Source of the DNA: Nostoc sp. C052 | Lineage (GTDB): Bacteria; Cyanobacteriota; Cyanobacteriia; Cyanobacteriales; Nostocaceae | Direction of reading: 5' to 3' | NCBI RefSeq assembly: GCF_013393905.1 | Contig: NZ_CP040272.1 | Coordinates: 3,286,001 to 3,350,000 of the forward strand | DNA: 64,000 bases | In this document: positions 43,151 to 52,279 of the stretch, piece by piece | How the letters are laid out: each line of letters begins with the position of its first letter | How positions within the stretch are numbered: the first letter of the stretch is position 1 | Notes under the pieces: generated by a model | What the model was told of the DNA's origin: nothing | Databases searched by the model: none | Seen by the model: only the letters and a program-made list of their open reading frames with translations | Translations under genes and position numbers: made by a program

Positions 43151-43395
43151 AGCTCCCACGAGACTTATGTGGTTCAGAATTAGTTAATGCTCTTGCTCGT
43201 CTAGGATATGAGGTTAGTCATCAAAAGGGCAGCCACATTCGGTTAACTACTCAACAGAATGGTGAGCATCATATTACAGTTCCCGCCCATGACCAGATTA
43301 AAATTGATACTCTCAACGCCATACTGAGAGATGTTGCTGCTCATGCTGGTTTCACTCGTGATGAATTACTTACGTTGCTTTTCCATAGCTATTAA
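43147..43395 (+). CDS. HicA/YcfA-type mRNA interferase toxin
   Basis: This 82-residue protein starts at TTG 43147. The fold signature is complete: KLPRDLCGSELVNALARLGYEVSHQKGSHIRLT, with the catalytic His in GSH of the double-stranded-RNA-binding-like fold, then HITVPAHDQIKIDTLNAILRDVAAHAGFTRDEL. Such toxins cut mRNA and tmRNA and are normally held in check by a HicB antitoxin from the same operon. Here only a fragment of the antitoxin gene is left upstream. The toxin could be controlled by an antitoxin encoded elsewhere, or have lost activity through point mutations, though the reading frame is intact. Confidence 0.83.
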   Translation: MKLPRDLCGSELVNALARLGYEVSHQKGSHIRLTTQQNGEHHITVPAHDQIKIDTLNAILRDVAAHAGFTRDELLTLLFHSY

Positions 43396-43583
43396 AAATG
43401 GATAAATAGGTAAGTGTAATTAATGTTTAATAAATTCACTTATGATTGAAACTTTACTCAGATAGGCGTAGCCCGTTGTAGACATCACAAATCTGCCAAA
43501 CTCTAATTATTATGTATATTTTTTAATTTCTGAAAATGCGATCGCGCCACTTTACCAAACGCGATCGCTAAATTTTCCATCCC

Positions 43584-44537
43584 CTAAGCAATAAAATGCA
43601 ACTGATTGATCGCTGCATTAATTAGATTATGGGTAACAGGAAGACTATCAACTACCATCCCCAGACACAACAGCATCATGTAGGAGATGGAATAGAGAAA
43701 TAACTCTTTAGCTACAGCGCGATCCTCTGGGTTGTGTAACAAACGCCAAGATTTGTGGATAAATAATCCTCCCAGACTTACAGCGATCGCAGCATAAAGA
43801 ATTCCACTCGCGCCCAAAGGATAAAACAACAACACAGTTGCAAATACTGTTACCAGCGTGTAATACCAAATCTGCTTGACAGTTACCGTAGTACCTTCAA
43901 TCACAGGTAACATTGGTATTCCAACTTTTGCGTAGTCATCTTTAATCATCAGAGCTAGCGCCCAGAAATGGGGTGGTGTCCATAAAAAGACGATGGCAAA
44001 AATCAGCCATGCTGACCAGCTTAATGTCCCCGTGACAGCAGCCCAACCCACTAAAGCCGGAATTGCCCCAGCCGCCCCACCAACAACGATATTCTGAGGG
44101 GTGTGACGTTTTAGCCAGTGGGTATAGACCAAAATATAAAAGACGATACCAGAGAAGGCTAATAGGGCAGCTAACAGGTTGGCAAATACTGCTAGGAGGG
44201 TAAAGGAAATCGCCGCTAGTGCGATCGCAAAAATTAGAGCATCGCGTGGCTGCACCTTACCCGAAGGCATCGGACGATGGCGCGTCCGCTCCATATCATA
44301 ATCAATATCCCGGTCATAGACACAGTTAATCGTCTGGGCGCTTGCAGCAGCCAAAGTGCCACCAGTGAGAGTTACTAGCAACAGCAATGGGTCTACTTCT
44401 CCCTTAGCAGCAATCCACATACTCCCAGCCGTGGTAATCAAAAGCAACGGAATAATCCGAGGTTTGGTTAGCTGGTAGTAGCTTTGAACTACCTGTAAAA
44501 ATGTTTCGTGGTGGCGAGAGACATTAGTCTCAATCAT
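43584..44537 (-). CDS. ctaB: protoheme IX farnesyltransferase (heme O synthase)
   Basis: This 317-residue UbiA-family membrane enzyme has seven to nine hydrophobic segments. The first prenyl-diphosphate/Mg motif NCVYDRDIDYDMERTRHRPM is at about 83-102, and the conserved loop before the second site, WTPPHFWALALMIKDDYAKVGIPMLP, is at about 185-210. It adds a farnesyl chain to protoheme to make heme O, the precursor of heme A for the oxidase encoded nearby. It is transcribed in the same direction as ctaA, after a 321-base repeat-bearing spacer. Confidence 0.93.
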   Translation of the reverse strand: MIETNVSRHHETFLQVVQSYYQLTKPRIIPLLLITTAGSMWIAAKGEVDPLLLLVTLTGGTLAAASAQTINCVYDRDIDYDMERTRHRPMPSGKVQPRDALIFAIALAAISFTLLAVFANLLAALLAFSGIVFYILVYTHWLKRHTPQNIVVGGAAGAIPALVGWAAVTGTLSWSAWLIFAIVFLWTPPHFWALALMIKDDYAKVGIPMLPVIEGTTVTVKQIWYYTLVTVFATVLLFYPLGASGILYAAIAVSLGGLFIHKSWRLLHNPEDRAVAKELFLYSISYMMLLCLGMVVDSLPVTHNLINAAINQLHFIA

Positions 44538-44858
44538 TTTGGCTCTGGTTCCTTATTTTTCAACAACTTACAGCAGAATTCAGAATTCAGGATTCAGAAT
44601 TCAGGAGTCAGAATGGGCTGCGCCCCGCTGCGCTAACAGAAGTAAAACAGGCTTTATACCTGGCTTTGAGACGCAAGCTTGTGTACTTCACTTTCCTTGA
44701 AATCCGCTGTATATGCAGCCCCCGCTCAAGCTGGCTTTTTTAGGCAAATGAAAATTGAGTGCTGAGTTAAGAGTAGAGACGCGATTAATCGTGTCTGTAC
44801 AAGAGTTATGAATTAGGAGTTCTTTTCCTGCTTCCTCATCTCCTCCACTCCCTACTCC
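44538..44858. repeat. spacer with family C repeat fragment and family B fragment
   Basis: TTCAGAATTCAGGATTCAGAATTCAGGAGTCAGAAT tandem units at about 44575-44613 correspond to the terminal part of the family C elements (7204, 52280). A TAGAGACGCGATTAATCGTGTCT palindrome at about 44774-44796 is a family B relative. At about 44868-44911 two ACTCAGCACTCACTGA units run into the 3' end of ctaA. Confidence 0.6.
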
Positions 44859-45794
44859 CTACTCAGCACTCACTGAATGTGACTCAGCACTCACTGAGTC
44901 GCGTAGTGATAAAACTGTGAAAGCCACCAAGGTACCTAGCAAAGTAGCTCCTATAGCTTGGTGAGAGACGGTGAGAGGCTCGACTTGGAGGTGTAATTTG
45001 AAGGTGGCAAATCCCAACAAGATTTGTAAGGTCAACAACCCACCAGCCATATTTGCCAGTCGCCGTAAGGCTGGATGTAGTGCTGGTGTCCGCCAACAGA
45101 TAAATACCATTGCCAAGGTTGCCACTGTTGGCGGCACCAAACCAGCAATATGACTGTACATTACAGTACAAAGTTGAGAACCGCCAAGGCATTGGTGTAG
45201 CGCCCAGCGAGAGCCTACCAAAGCACCTAGAATACTTTGCAGGTAAACCAGAACAGCGGCAGTTAAACCAACCCAAGGCAACTTACCAACGGTTCCATTT
45301 CCCTGGTAGGGTGTGAGTGCTGTGCCGATAATCAAGAGGGTGGTAAAAAATAACAGCGCCGTTCCTAAATGAGCGGTAACGATATCAAACCGCAACAGTT
45401 CGGTAACGGTGAGTCCTCCTAAAATACCTTGGAAAACGATTAGAAACAGGGCAAATGTGGATGCCCAAGGCAGCCAAGAGGGTAAGAAACGACGACGCCA
45501 CCAGGACAAACCGAAAAGTGCGATCGCGCTTACACCAATTAAAGCTGCATCCAATCTGTGAAACCACTCCAAAAACACTTGGAGATTCATTTGCTTGGCT
45601 GGCACGAGTTCGCCATAGCATAAGGGCCAGTCTGGGCAAGCAAGTCCAGCATTCATGACGCGGGTGGCACTGCCTATGGCCATCAAAATTAAGGTGGCTA
45701 TGCACATTTTCCACACCAAGCGCCGAATCATTTCTTTGGGCTTTTGCTGCTCAACTACCGCTTCATTTTGTTGTTGTAGGACAAATTCGCTCAT
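44859..45794 (-). CDS. ctaA: heme A synthase (COX15/CtaA family)
   Basis: This 311-residue protein has eight predicted membrane helices in two four-helix halves. Paired heme-ligand histidines are seen in EWFHRLDAALIG and TAHLGTALL of the first half and YSHIAGLVPP and SHQAIGATLL of the second. The extracytoplasmic Cys pair CPDWPLCYG and the second HQCLGGSQLC pair are present. It oxidises heme O to heme A. The C-terminus (RDSVSAESHSVSAE) is two copies of SVSAE encoded by a tandem ACTCAGCACTCACTGA repeat, so the natural end may have been extended by repeat expansion. It is divergent from the ctaCDE operon. Confidence 0.92.
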   Translation of the reverse strand: MSEFVLQQQNEAVVEQQKPKEMIRRLVWKMCIATLILMAIGSATRVMNAGLACPDWPLCYGELVPAKQMNLQVFLEWFHRLDAALIGVSAIALFGLSWWRRRFLPSWLPWASTFALFLIVFQGILGGLTVTELLRFDIVTAHLGTALLFFTTLLIIGTALTPYQGNGTVGKLPWVGLTAAVLVYLQSILGALVGSRWALHQCLGGSQLCTVMYSHIAGLVPPTVATLAMVFICWRTPALHPALRRLANMAGGLLTLQILLGFATFKLHLQVEPLTVSHQAIGATLLGTLVAFTVLSLRDSVSAESHSVSAE

Positions 45795-46198
45795 GAACGA
45801 TACCTTCTGCCCGCTCTTGGTGGATCTCTTAAAATTTTCAATTTTCTTTTAGTGTCCCATCTTCACCCTAGCGTATAGGCTAAAGGTTTATAGATTAGCA
45901 CTCACTTATACTTTGAATCACTTCAACAAGGTTTTGCCCGAAGCTTTAGGTATTTTTCAAGATGTCAGAAATTGATTAATGGCAATTAATTTAAGCATTC
46001 TAAATTTTTCCTTAAGTTTTTTCACTGGTTTACATCTATTTTTGGCGTTGTATGATAGTAAACTCATACTCAAAATTACTAAAATAGCCAAAAAAATTAA
46101 TAAAAATTTCAGACCTTTCTCCCCCATGTCTGACAGCCTAGACTACCTTAGTAAGTGAGTAGCTTCGAGATAACATAGTAAATTCAATTAAGTAAACC
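45795..46198. other. divergent promoter region between ctaA and ctaC
   Basis: This 404-base AT-rich spacer must hold both promoters. No GTA-N8-TAC (NtcA-type) site was found; the nearest match has a 6-base gap (GTAAACTCATAC near 46054). No ORF or hairpin of note. Confidence 0.5.
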
Positions 46199-47206
46199 GT
46201 GAAGATTCCAAGTTCCATCTGGACATTACTCATTGGCATCGTGCTAACGCTAGCCAGCCTTTGGTACGGTCAAAATCACGGTCTGTTGCCAGCAGCCGCC
46301 ACTGATGAAGCCGTCTTGGTGGATGGTCTATTCAACACGATGATGATCGTTTCCACAGGGATATTTTTGCTCGTTGAAGGTATTTTAATTTACTCTGCAT
46401 TTAAATATCGCCGACGTGCAGGTGACAATGAAGACGGCCCACCAGTTGAGGGCAATATACCTCTAGAAATTCTGTGGACGGCGATCCCAGCAATTATCGT
46501 TATCGGTATTTCTGTTTACAGCTTTGATGTCTACAACGAAATGGGTGGCTTTGATCCCCATTCTATTCATGAAGCACCGATGAATCAGGAATCGTCGATG
46601 AAAATGCCAGGGGCAGCGATTGCAGCAACTTTAAGCGATGCGTCGCCAAATACTGCATCTGACCACGATCGCGCTCAAATGGTTCAACAGCATTCTGTTA
46701 CCATTGCTCAGAATGTTGAAGAAGAAGACAAACCAGCAGAATTACAAGTCAACGTCGCTGGTCTACAATATGCCTGGATTTTCACCTATCCTGAAACTGG
46801 GATAACTACAGGTGAAATGCACGTCCCCATCGGGCGAAAAGTGCAAATCAATATGACCGCCAACGATGTCATCCATGCCTTCTGGGTGCCAGAGTTCCGC
46901 CTGAAACAAGATGCGATCCCCGGCAGACAAAGTGAGTTTAGTTTCACCCCCAAAACAGCAGGAGATTATGTCCTGATCTGTGCTGAACTTTGTGGCCCCT
47001 ACCACGGTGCAATGAGAGCAACAGTAGTGGTTGAGCCACAAGAAGCCTTTGACAAATGGGTACAAGAACAGCTAGTTGCCAGCAAAGAAACACTAAATCA
47101 AGCGATCGCTGTTAACCCTGCCGATCTCTCCCCAAATGAATTTCTCGCGCCTTACACCAAGGATATGGGAATTAAGCCAGAAATCCTCCATCAAGTTCAC
47201 CATTAA
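46199..47206 (+). CDS. ctaC: cytochrome c oxidase subunit II
   Basis: This 335-residue protein starts at GTG 46199. Two membrane helices lie at about 6-26 and 44-70, with a further hydrophobic stretch at about 92-110. The cupredoxin domain includes WIFTYPETGI and the binuclear CuA site CAELCGPYHGAM (both Cys, Glu, His and Met present), plus the upstream His in VIHAFWVPEFR. It receives electrons from cytochrome c or plastocyanin. A linker of about 50 residues rich in Met, Ala and Ser separates the membrane part from the CuA domain. It is first of the ctaC-ctaD-ctaE operon, probably the general (cox1-type) respiratory oxidase. Confidence 0.94.
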   Translation: MKIPSSIWTLLIGIVLTLASLWYGQNHGLLPAAATDEAVLVDGLFNTMMIVSTGIFLLVEGILIYSAFKYRRRAGDNEDGPPVEGNIPLEILWTAIPAIIVIGISVYSFDVYNEMGGFDPHSIHEAPMNQESSMKMPGAAIAATLSDASPNTASDHDRAQMVQQHSVTIAQNVEEEDKPAELQVNVAGLQYAWIFTYPETGITTGEMHVPIGRKVQINMTANDVIHAFWVPEFRLKQDAIPGRQSEFSFTPKTAGDYVLICAELCGPYHGAMRATVVVEPQEAFDKWVQEQLVASKETLNQAIAVNPADLSPNEFLAPYTKDMGIKPEILHQVHH

Positions 47207-47298
47207 TCAACAGTCCACCTCAAAAGTTTAATAAATAAGCACTAAGCACGGGCTAAACGCCCCACTACCGCTAACAGGACTCAGCACTCAGCACTCTT

Positions 47299-49035
47299 AT
47301 GACACAAGCTCAGTTGCAAGAAACTGCCAATATCCCCGCCCTTCTTGAAGAACCAGGGGTCAGAAAATGGCAAGACTTCTTTGGCTTTCAAACCGACCAT
47401 AAGGTGATTGGGATTCAATACCTAGTCACTTCGTTTATTTTCTACTGCATTGGCGGCGTCATGGCTGACTTGGTTCGTACTGAACTACGAACCCCAGAGG
47501 TAGATTTTGTCACCCCGGAAGTCTACAATAGTCTGTTCACGCTGCACGCCACGATCATGATTTTCCTCTGGATCGTGCCAGCCGGGGCAGGGTTTGCTAA
47601 CTATCTAATTCCCCTGATGATTGGGGCAAAAGATATGGCATTTCCTCGGCTGAATGCTGTTGCCTTTTGGATGATTCCCCCTGCGGGTGTGTTGTTAATC
47701 GCTAGTTTAGTGGTTGGCGATGCACCAGACGCCGGTTGGACTTCCTACCCTCCCCTGAGTTTGGTGACAGGACAAGTGGGTGAAGGCATTTGGATTATGA
47801 GTGTTCTGCTGCTGGGTACGTCCTCAATTTTGGGGTCGATAAATTTCCTGGTGACATTGCTGAAAATGCGTATCCCCAGCATGGACATTCACAAAATGCC
47901 TTTGTTCTGCTGGGCTATGTTCGCCACTTCGGCGCTAGTTTTGGTATCAACCCCAGTCTTAGCAGCAGGTCTGATTCTCCTTTCCTTTGATTTAATTGCC
48001 GGGACAACATTTTTTAACCCAACTGGCGGGGGCGACCCAGTAGTATACCAACACATGTTCTGGTTTTACTCCCACCCAGCGGTTTACATCATGATTTTGC
48101 CCTTCTTTGGCGCAATTTCAGAAATTATCCCCATCCATTCCCGCAAGCCGATTTTTGGCTATAAAGCGATCGCTTATTCGTCTCTTGCCATTAGCTTTTT
48201 GGGGCTAATTGTTTGGGCGCACCACATGTTTACCAGCGGTATCCCCGGTTGGTTGCGGATGTTTTTTATGATCACTACCATGATCATTGCCGTACCCACA
48301 GGAATTAAAATTTTCAGTTGGTTAGCAACTCTATGGGGTGGAAAAATCCAGCTGAACAGTGCCATGTTGTTTGCCATCGGCTTTGTCGGCACCTTTGTAA
48401 TCGGCGGGATCAGTGGCGTGATGTTGGCAGCAGTGCCCTTTGATATTCACGTTCACGATACTTATTTTGTCGTGGCTCACTTGCACTACGTCCTATTTGG
48501 TGGTAGCGTACTAGGAATTTTTGCCGCCATTTACCATTGGTTCCCAAAAATGACGGGACGGATGGTAAACGAATTTTGGGGTAAGGTTCACTTTGCTTTG
48601 ACTATTGTTGGTCTAAACATGACCTTTTTACCCATGCACAAACTGGGTTTAATGGGCATGAATCGCCGTATTGCCCAATATGACCCCAAATTCACCACAT
48701 TGAACGAAATTTGCACCTATGGTTCTTACATACTGGCAATTTCGACATTCCCCTTCATCATCAATGCGATTTGGAGTTGGTTGTACGGCGAGAAAGCTGG
48801 TAATAATCCTTGGAGGGCGCTTACCTTAGAGTGGATGACAACCTCACCACCTGCGATCGAAAATTTTGATCAAACTCCAGTACTGGCTACAGGCCCCTAC
48901 GACTACGGTTTGGAAAATGCTAGTGAAGGTGTACCTTTATCTGATCCCAATCCATTATTATCTGGTGGACCCAACTCAGTATTAAGAGCAGAACCCGACC
49001 CAGCGGTTGCCGCTAATCCCGAAGACCGAAAATAG
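47299..49035 (+). CDS. ctaD: cytochrome c oxidase subunit I
   Basis: This 578-residue, 12-helix heme-copper oxidase core is an aa3/A-type. The low-spin heme His is in LFTLHATIMIFLW, the CuB ligands in WFYSHPAVYIMILP (with the cross-linked Tyr of HPAVY) and WAHHMFTSG, and the two His of HVHDTYFVVAHLHYVLFGG bind heme a3 and low-spin heme. The C-terminal tail of about 60 residues is proline-rich and cytoplasmic. The upstream 92-base spacer has a GGACTCAGCACTCAGCACTC tandem repeat just before the ATG. Confidence 0.95.
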   Translation: MTQAQLQETANIPALLEEPGVRKWQDFFGFQTDHKVIGIQYLVTSFIFYCIGGVMADLVRTELRTPEVDFVTPEVYNSLFTLHATIMIFLWIVPAGAGFANYLIPLMIGAKDMAFPRLNAVAFWMIPPAGVLLIASLVVGDAPDAGWTSYPPLSLVTGQVGEGIWIMSVLLLGTSSILGSINFLVTLLKMRIPSMDIHKMPLFCWAMFATSALVLVSTPVLAAGLILLSFDLIAGTTFFNPTGGGDPVVYQHMFWFYSHPAVYIMILPFFGAISEIIPIHSRKPIFGYKAIAYSSLAISFLGLIVWAHHMFTSGIPGWLRMFFMITTMIIAVPTGIKIFSWLATLWGGKIQLNSAMLFAIGFVGTFVIGGISGVMLAAVPFDIHVHDTYFVVAHLHYVLFGGSVLGIFAAIYHWFPKMTGRMVNEFWGKVHFALTIVGLNMTFLPMHKLGLMGMNRRIAQYDPKFTTLNEICTYGSYILAISTFPFIINAIWSWLYGEKAGNNPWRALTLEWMTTSPPAIENFDQTPVLATGPYDYGLENASEGVPLSDPNPLLSGGPNSVLRAEPDPAVAANPEDRK

Positions 49036-49180
49036 AGTTAGGAGTGATGAGTTAGGAGTGATGAGTTTAATAAAGTTGTTAGTTAAAAATTTCTAACTCC
49101 TAACTTTTAACTCTTAACTTTTAACTTCTAACTCCTAACTCCTAACTTTTAACTCCTCATTCCCCCACTTATCAAAATTC
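49036..49180. repeat. simple tandem repeats between ctaD and ctaE
   Basis: GAGTTAGGAGTGAT units (49036-49066) are followed, inverted, by TAACTCCTAACTTTTAAC units (about 49095-49158). The two halves can pair into a long hairpin inside the oxidase mRNA, which may lower read-through into ctaE. Confidence 0.7.
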
Positions 49181-49807
49181 ATGCAAAGTCAAACTATTGA
49201 CCCAGCTAAAACGGAACTGAATCATCACCACGCGGCGGAAGCGTCTGTCGGTCATCACGAAGAACATCCAGACCATCGCCTGTTTGGGCTGTTTGTCTTT
49301 CTGATTGCTGAAGGGATGATTTTTATGGGACTGTTCGGAGCCTATTTGGCTTTCCGTGCCACCTTACCTGTATGGCCGCCAGCAGGTACCCCAGAATTAG
49401 AACTATTGCTACCTGGAGTTAACACCATCAATCTAATTTCTAGTAGTTTTGTCATGCACAATGCCGACACTGCAATTAAAAAGAATGATACGCGAGGTGC
49501 GCGAATCTGGTTAGCAATTACCGCTGTAATGGGTGCTACTTTCTTGGTGGGTCAAGTATACGAATATACCCATTTAGAATTTGGTTTAACTACCAATTTA
49601 TTTGCTAGTGCATTTTACGTTTTGACTGGTTTCCACGGATTGCACGTTACCATCGGCGTTTTAGCGATTGTTGCTGTGTTGTGGCGATCGCGCGTTCCGG
49701 GTCACTACAGTAACGAAAAGCACTTTGGCATTGAAGCAGCCGAAATCTACTGGCACTTCGTTGACGTAATTTGGATTATTTTGTTCGGATTACTGTATCT
49801 ACTGTGA
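49181..49807 (+). CDS. ctaE: cytochrome c oxidase subunit III
   Basis: This is a 208-residue protein with five membrane helices and the family blocks FLIAEGMIFMGLFGAYLAFR, INLISSSFVMHNADTAIKK, GFHGLHVTIGVLAI and EAAEIYWHFVDVIWIILFGLLYL. It is the short (five-helix) bacterial form. The first 35 residues are His-rich (NHHHAAEASVGHHEEHPDH), as in other cyanobacterial subunits III. It is last of the oxidase operon and is followed 43 bases later by a strong intrinsic terminator. Confidence 0.94.
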   Translation: MQSQTIDPAKTELNHHHAAEASVGHHEEHPDHRLFGLFVFLIAEGMIFMGLFGAYLAFRATLPVWPPAGTPELELLLPGVNTINLISSSFVMHNADTAIKKNDTRGARIWLAITAVMGATFLVGQVYEYTHLEFGLTTNLFASAFYVLTGFHGLHVTIGVLAIVAVLWRSRVPGHYSNEKHFGIEAAEIYWHFVDVIWIILFGLLYLL

Positions 49808-49850
49808 GTATTAATTAATTAGTTGTTCAATCCACGCTGACAACATAATA

Positions 49851-49873
49851 AGCCCCCTAGTGGGGGCTTTTTT
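49851..49873 (+). terminator. intrinsic terminator after ctaE
   Basis: AGCCCCC and GGGGGCT pair perfectly around TAGT and are followed directly by a run of T. This is a classic rho-independent terminator closing the ctaC-ctaD-ctaE transcript. Confidence 0.9.
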
Positions 49874-49950
49874 ATTTCATATAAAAAAATTTTTTATCCT
49901 TACTACATAAGCAAAGTCCGCCTCCGAGGACTAACACAAAATCAAGGTCT

Positions 49951-50132
49951 TCAACCCACGGAGGTGGTTACAGCAGTTTTCGATCAAACCCACCACAAAA
50001 ATAAATCCTAAAACAAAGCCCAGTATTGCTTTTATTTGTGGCACGTTTGATTGCAATTCGCTGTAAGTCTCGTGTACCCGCGATTTATAATCGCCAGGAC
50101 TGATATTAAATTGGACTTTTAAAACACCCTCT
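49951..50132. repeat. interspersed repeat, family D (longer, degenerate copy)
   Basis: It begins TCAACCCACGGAGGTGG and ends with CGCGATTTATAATCGCCAGG, GATATTAAATTGGACTTTTAAAACACCCTC. Both blocks recur in the same order at 61730-61818, with about 90 extra bases in the middle here. Confidence 0.7.
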
Positions 50133-50481
50133 TAACAAAGACACTGTATTTCTTGCGCTACCAACTAAAAAGTAGGAAAAGTTGGAAAAGTTGGAAAGGT
50201 AGGATATTTGATAGAAAATATTGAACAACCAGTTAACATGCTGTAACTTGAGATCCAAAGCATGAAGTTCGCAAAGTTATGCGGATTTCGTTCAAGAAGA
50301 GAGATCCAAACTTTTTCTACTTAATGAAAGTGGGAATTTGAACTTCTTAGAGAGAGTACAAGCATTATAATTCGCTATTTTGCTTTATTGTTTGAGTAGT
50401 TCATACATTCATTGTGGTGTTTTTTTGCAAGCAAATACGTATTATAAATCAATATAGTTCAGTGAAGTCAAAAACCCTGAT

Positions 50482-50508
50482 TGTAGAGACGCGATTTATC
50501 GCGTCTTC
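50482..50508. repeat. interspersed palindromic repeat, family B (short form)
   Basis: TGTAGAGACGCGATTTATCGCGTCTTC. The flanks AAACCCTGA (left) and GACCAATAATT (right) are shared with the copy at 60158-60205, so the conserved unit is about 50 bases. Confidence 0.7.
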
Positions 50509-50945
50509 AAAGACCAATAATTGCTATTTTTTAGTTTTGTCGAACTCAGGTTGATATGACAAAGCGATCGCCTTTAGTAATGATAAAAATCTGGTAACAA
50601 AATTGTGGCGCACACTGTAAGGGTATTTGTGCTTTAAATTCCACTTTTCTGGGTTTTGTTCAGTAATTAGACTGAACCGTTAAAAAATAAGCTTCATGAC
50701 TCCTGAATATTCTCTTCTACCCACAGTTCTAAATACCGTGGATTAGTGTTAGATTTACTTAAGTGATAAAATTACAGGCTATTCCAAAAATAAATTTCAT
50801 ATTAAGATACCTATAAAGGTGTTGAATAAACCAATCAAGCGGCTAACCATCAAACAGATCCAAAGTATCGGTCGTCTAATCAGAAGAATGCCTTAAATAC
50901 TAGTAAATCTAGCCGCAGGTATTCATAACCTCACCCAAGCTCTGA

Positions 50946-52232
50946 ATGGTCAGTAAATTAAAAACTAGTATACGCCACATGAGCCAGAACCCTTTAGTCA
51001 GAAAAACACTCCGAAGTCGCTTTGAGACTGTCAAACTGATGGGAAGCGGAGGATCTGGTAGTACTTACTTGTTAGGAGGTGCTATACGTAATCGATATAG
51101 ATACTCTATCGCCAAAAAAACACTTCGGAATCGCTTTGAGATTGTCAAACACTTAGGAAGTGGAGGATCTGGTGATACCTACTTAGCTATTGACTTGGAT
51201 TTACCAGGACAACCCCATTGTGTCGTCAAACATTTCCACCCAAAAGATTCCAATCCTGCTGTTCTACCCATTGCTAAAAAGCTATTTGGCCGGGAAGCAG
51301 AAGTTTTATACCAATTAGGCAACAACCACGATCAAATTCCGAGACTGTTTGCCCATTTTGATGAAGATGGAGATTTTTATTTAGTCCAGGAATTTATTGA
51401 TGGTCATGCCTTGACTCAAGAAATTGTGCCAGGTCAGCGTCTTAGCGAGAATGCAGTCTTAAATTTATTAAAAGATATCCTGGAAGTGCTGGCCTTCGTC
51501 CACGAACATAATATTATTCACCGAGATATTAAGCCTCAAAATTTAATGCGGCGGCACTCTGATCGGAAGATAGTGCTAATTGATTTTGGGAGTATTAAGA
51601 AAATTGGTGCTTTGGGAACAGGCTTAACAATTTCTGTTGGAACTCCTGGCTATATGCCAAGCGAACAGGCTAAGGGAAAGCCAAAACTTTGCAGCGATAT
51701 CTATGCAGTAGGGATGATTGCCATTCAAGCTTTGACAGGTTTGATACCTGAGCAATTACCAGAAGATCCCAATACTGGAGAAGTGATCTGGCGCGATAAA
51801 GCACAGGTAAGTGAGGCTCTAGCAAATATTTTAGATACAATGATCTGCGATCGCTACAACCAGCGTTATCAGTCTGCAACAGAAGCTTTGCAAGCGCTTA
51901 ATTCTGCTCTCCTGTCATCACCATCCTTACAATCTGCTGCCATCAACCAAAATGCTGATGATAGCTATTTGCTAACTTATAGAAACTTTATTTTGCTGCT
52001 AGGTATAGGTCTTGGTGCTGCCACTAGTTTGATAGTATTAGTTTTAATCTATACATTTATTCATACGGGGACATCGCTTCCGAACCAACCTACTCAACTA
52101 AAGAAATTTCTAGAAAAATTTGTTGAGTTCCCGTTAAATAATACGAATATCCTAGTAGACAAATCAGTAGCTAACAGAGGAGTTTGTCAAAAAAATTGCA
52201 CCGCTGCAAAGACTACAAAAGAGCAAATTTAG
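50946..52232 (+). CDS. bacterial Ser/Thr protein kinase with duplicated glycine loop and C-terminal membrane anchor
   Basis: This 428-residue protein has a kinase domain at about 60-325: glycine loop GSGGSGDTYLA, VVK lysine (CVVKHFHP), catalytic loop HRDIKPQNLM, LIDFGS in place of DFG, and GTPGYMPSEQ. One membrane helix lies near 345-372, then a short tail with two Cys. The first copy of the loop, KTLRSRFETVKLMGSGGSGSTYL, starts at residue 20 and the second at residue 58. The 69-base segments 51003-51071 and 51117-51185 are about 80% identical, so this is a tandem partial duplication. The likely ancestral start MSQNPLV lies at 50979, with ATG 50946 also possible. The next gene downstream, 354 bases away, encodes a PstS-like protein. 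Confidence 0.87.
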   Translation: MVSKLKTSIRHMSQNPLVRKTLRSRFETVKLMGSGGSGSTYLLGGAIRNRYRYSIAKKTLRNRFEIVKHLGSGGSGDTYLAIDLDLPGQPHCVVKHFHPKDSNPAVLPIAKKLFGREAEVLYQLGNNHDQIPRLFAHFDEDGDFYLVQEFIDGHALTQEIVPGQRLSENAVLNLLKDILEVLAFVHEHNIIHRDIKPQNLMRRHSDRKIVLIDFGSIKKIGALGTGLTISVGTPGYMPSEQAKGKPKLCSDIYAVGMIAIQALTGLIPEQLPEDPNTGEVIWRDKAQVSEALANILDTMICDRYNQRYQSATEALQALNSALLSSPSLQSAAINQNADDSYLLTYRNFILLLGIGLGAATSLIVLVLIYTFIHTGTSLPNQPTQLKKFLEKFVEFPLNNTNILVDKSVANRGVCQKNCTAAKTTKEQI

Positions 52233-52279
52233 TCTCACCACATTAGAAAGAGTTAATCATCTAGTAGCAATCTTGAAGA

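Larger units (their letters stand above)
49874..50945. other. 1.07-kb gene-free spacer with repeats
   Basis: No supported ORF. It contains a family D copy (49951-50132), a run of GTTGGAAAAGTTGGAAAG (about 50177-50199), a family B hairpin (50482-50508) and long AT-rich stretches. A small RNA cannot be excluded, but none was recognised. Confidence 0.55.

Noticed and set aside
46041..46070. NtcA-type site upstream of ctaC
   Set aside because: The closest GTA...TAC pair has a 6-base gap, not 8, so it does not meet the consensus.
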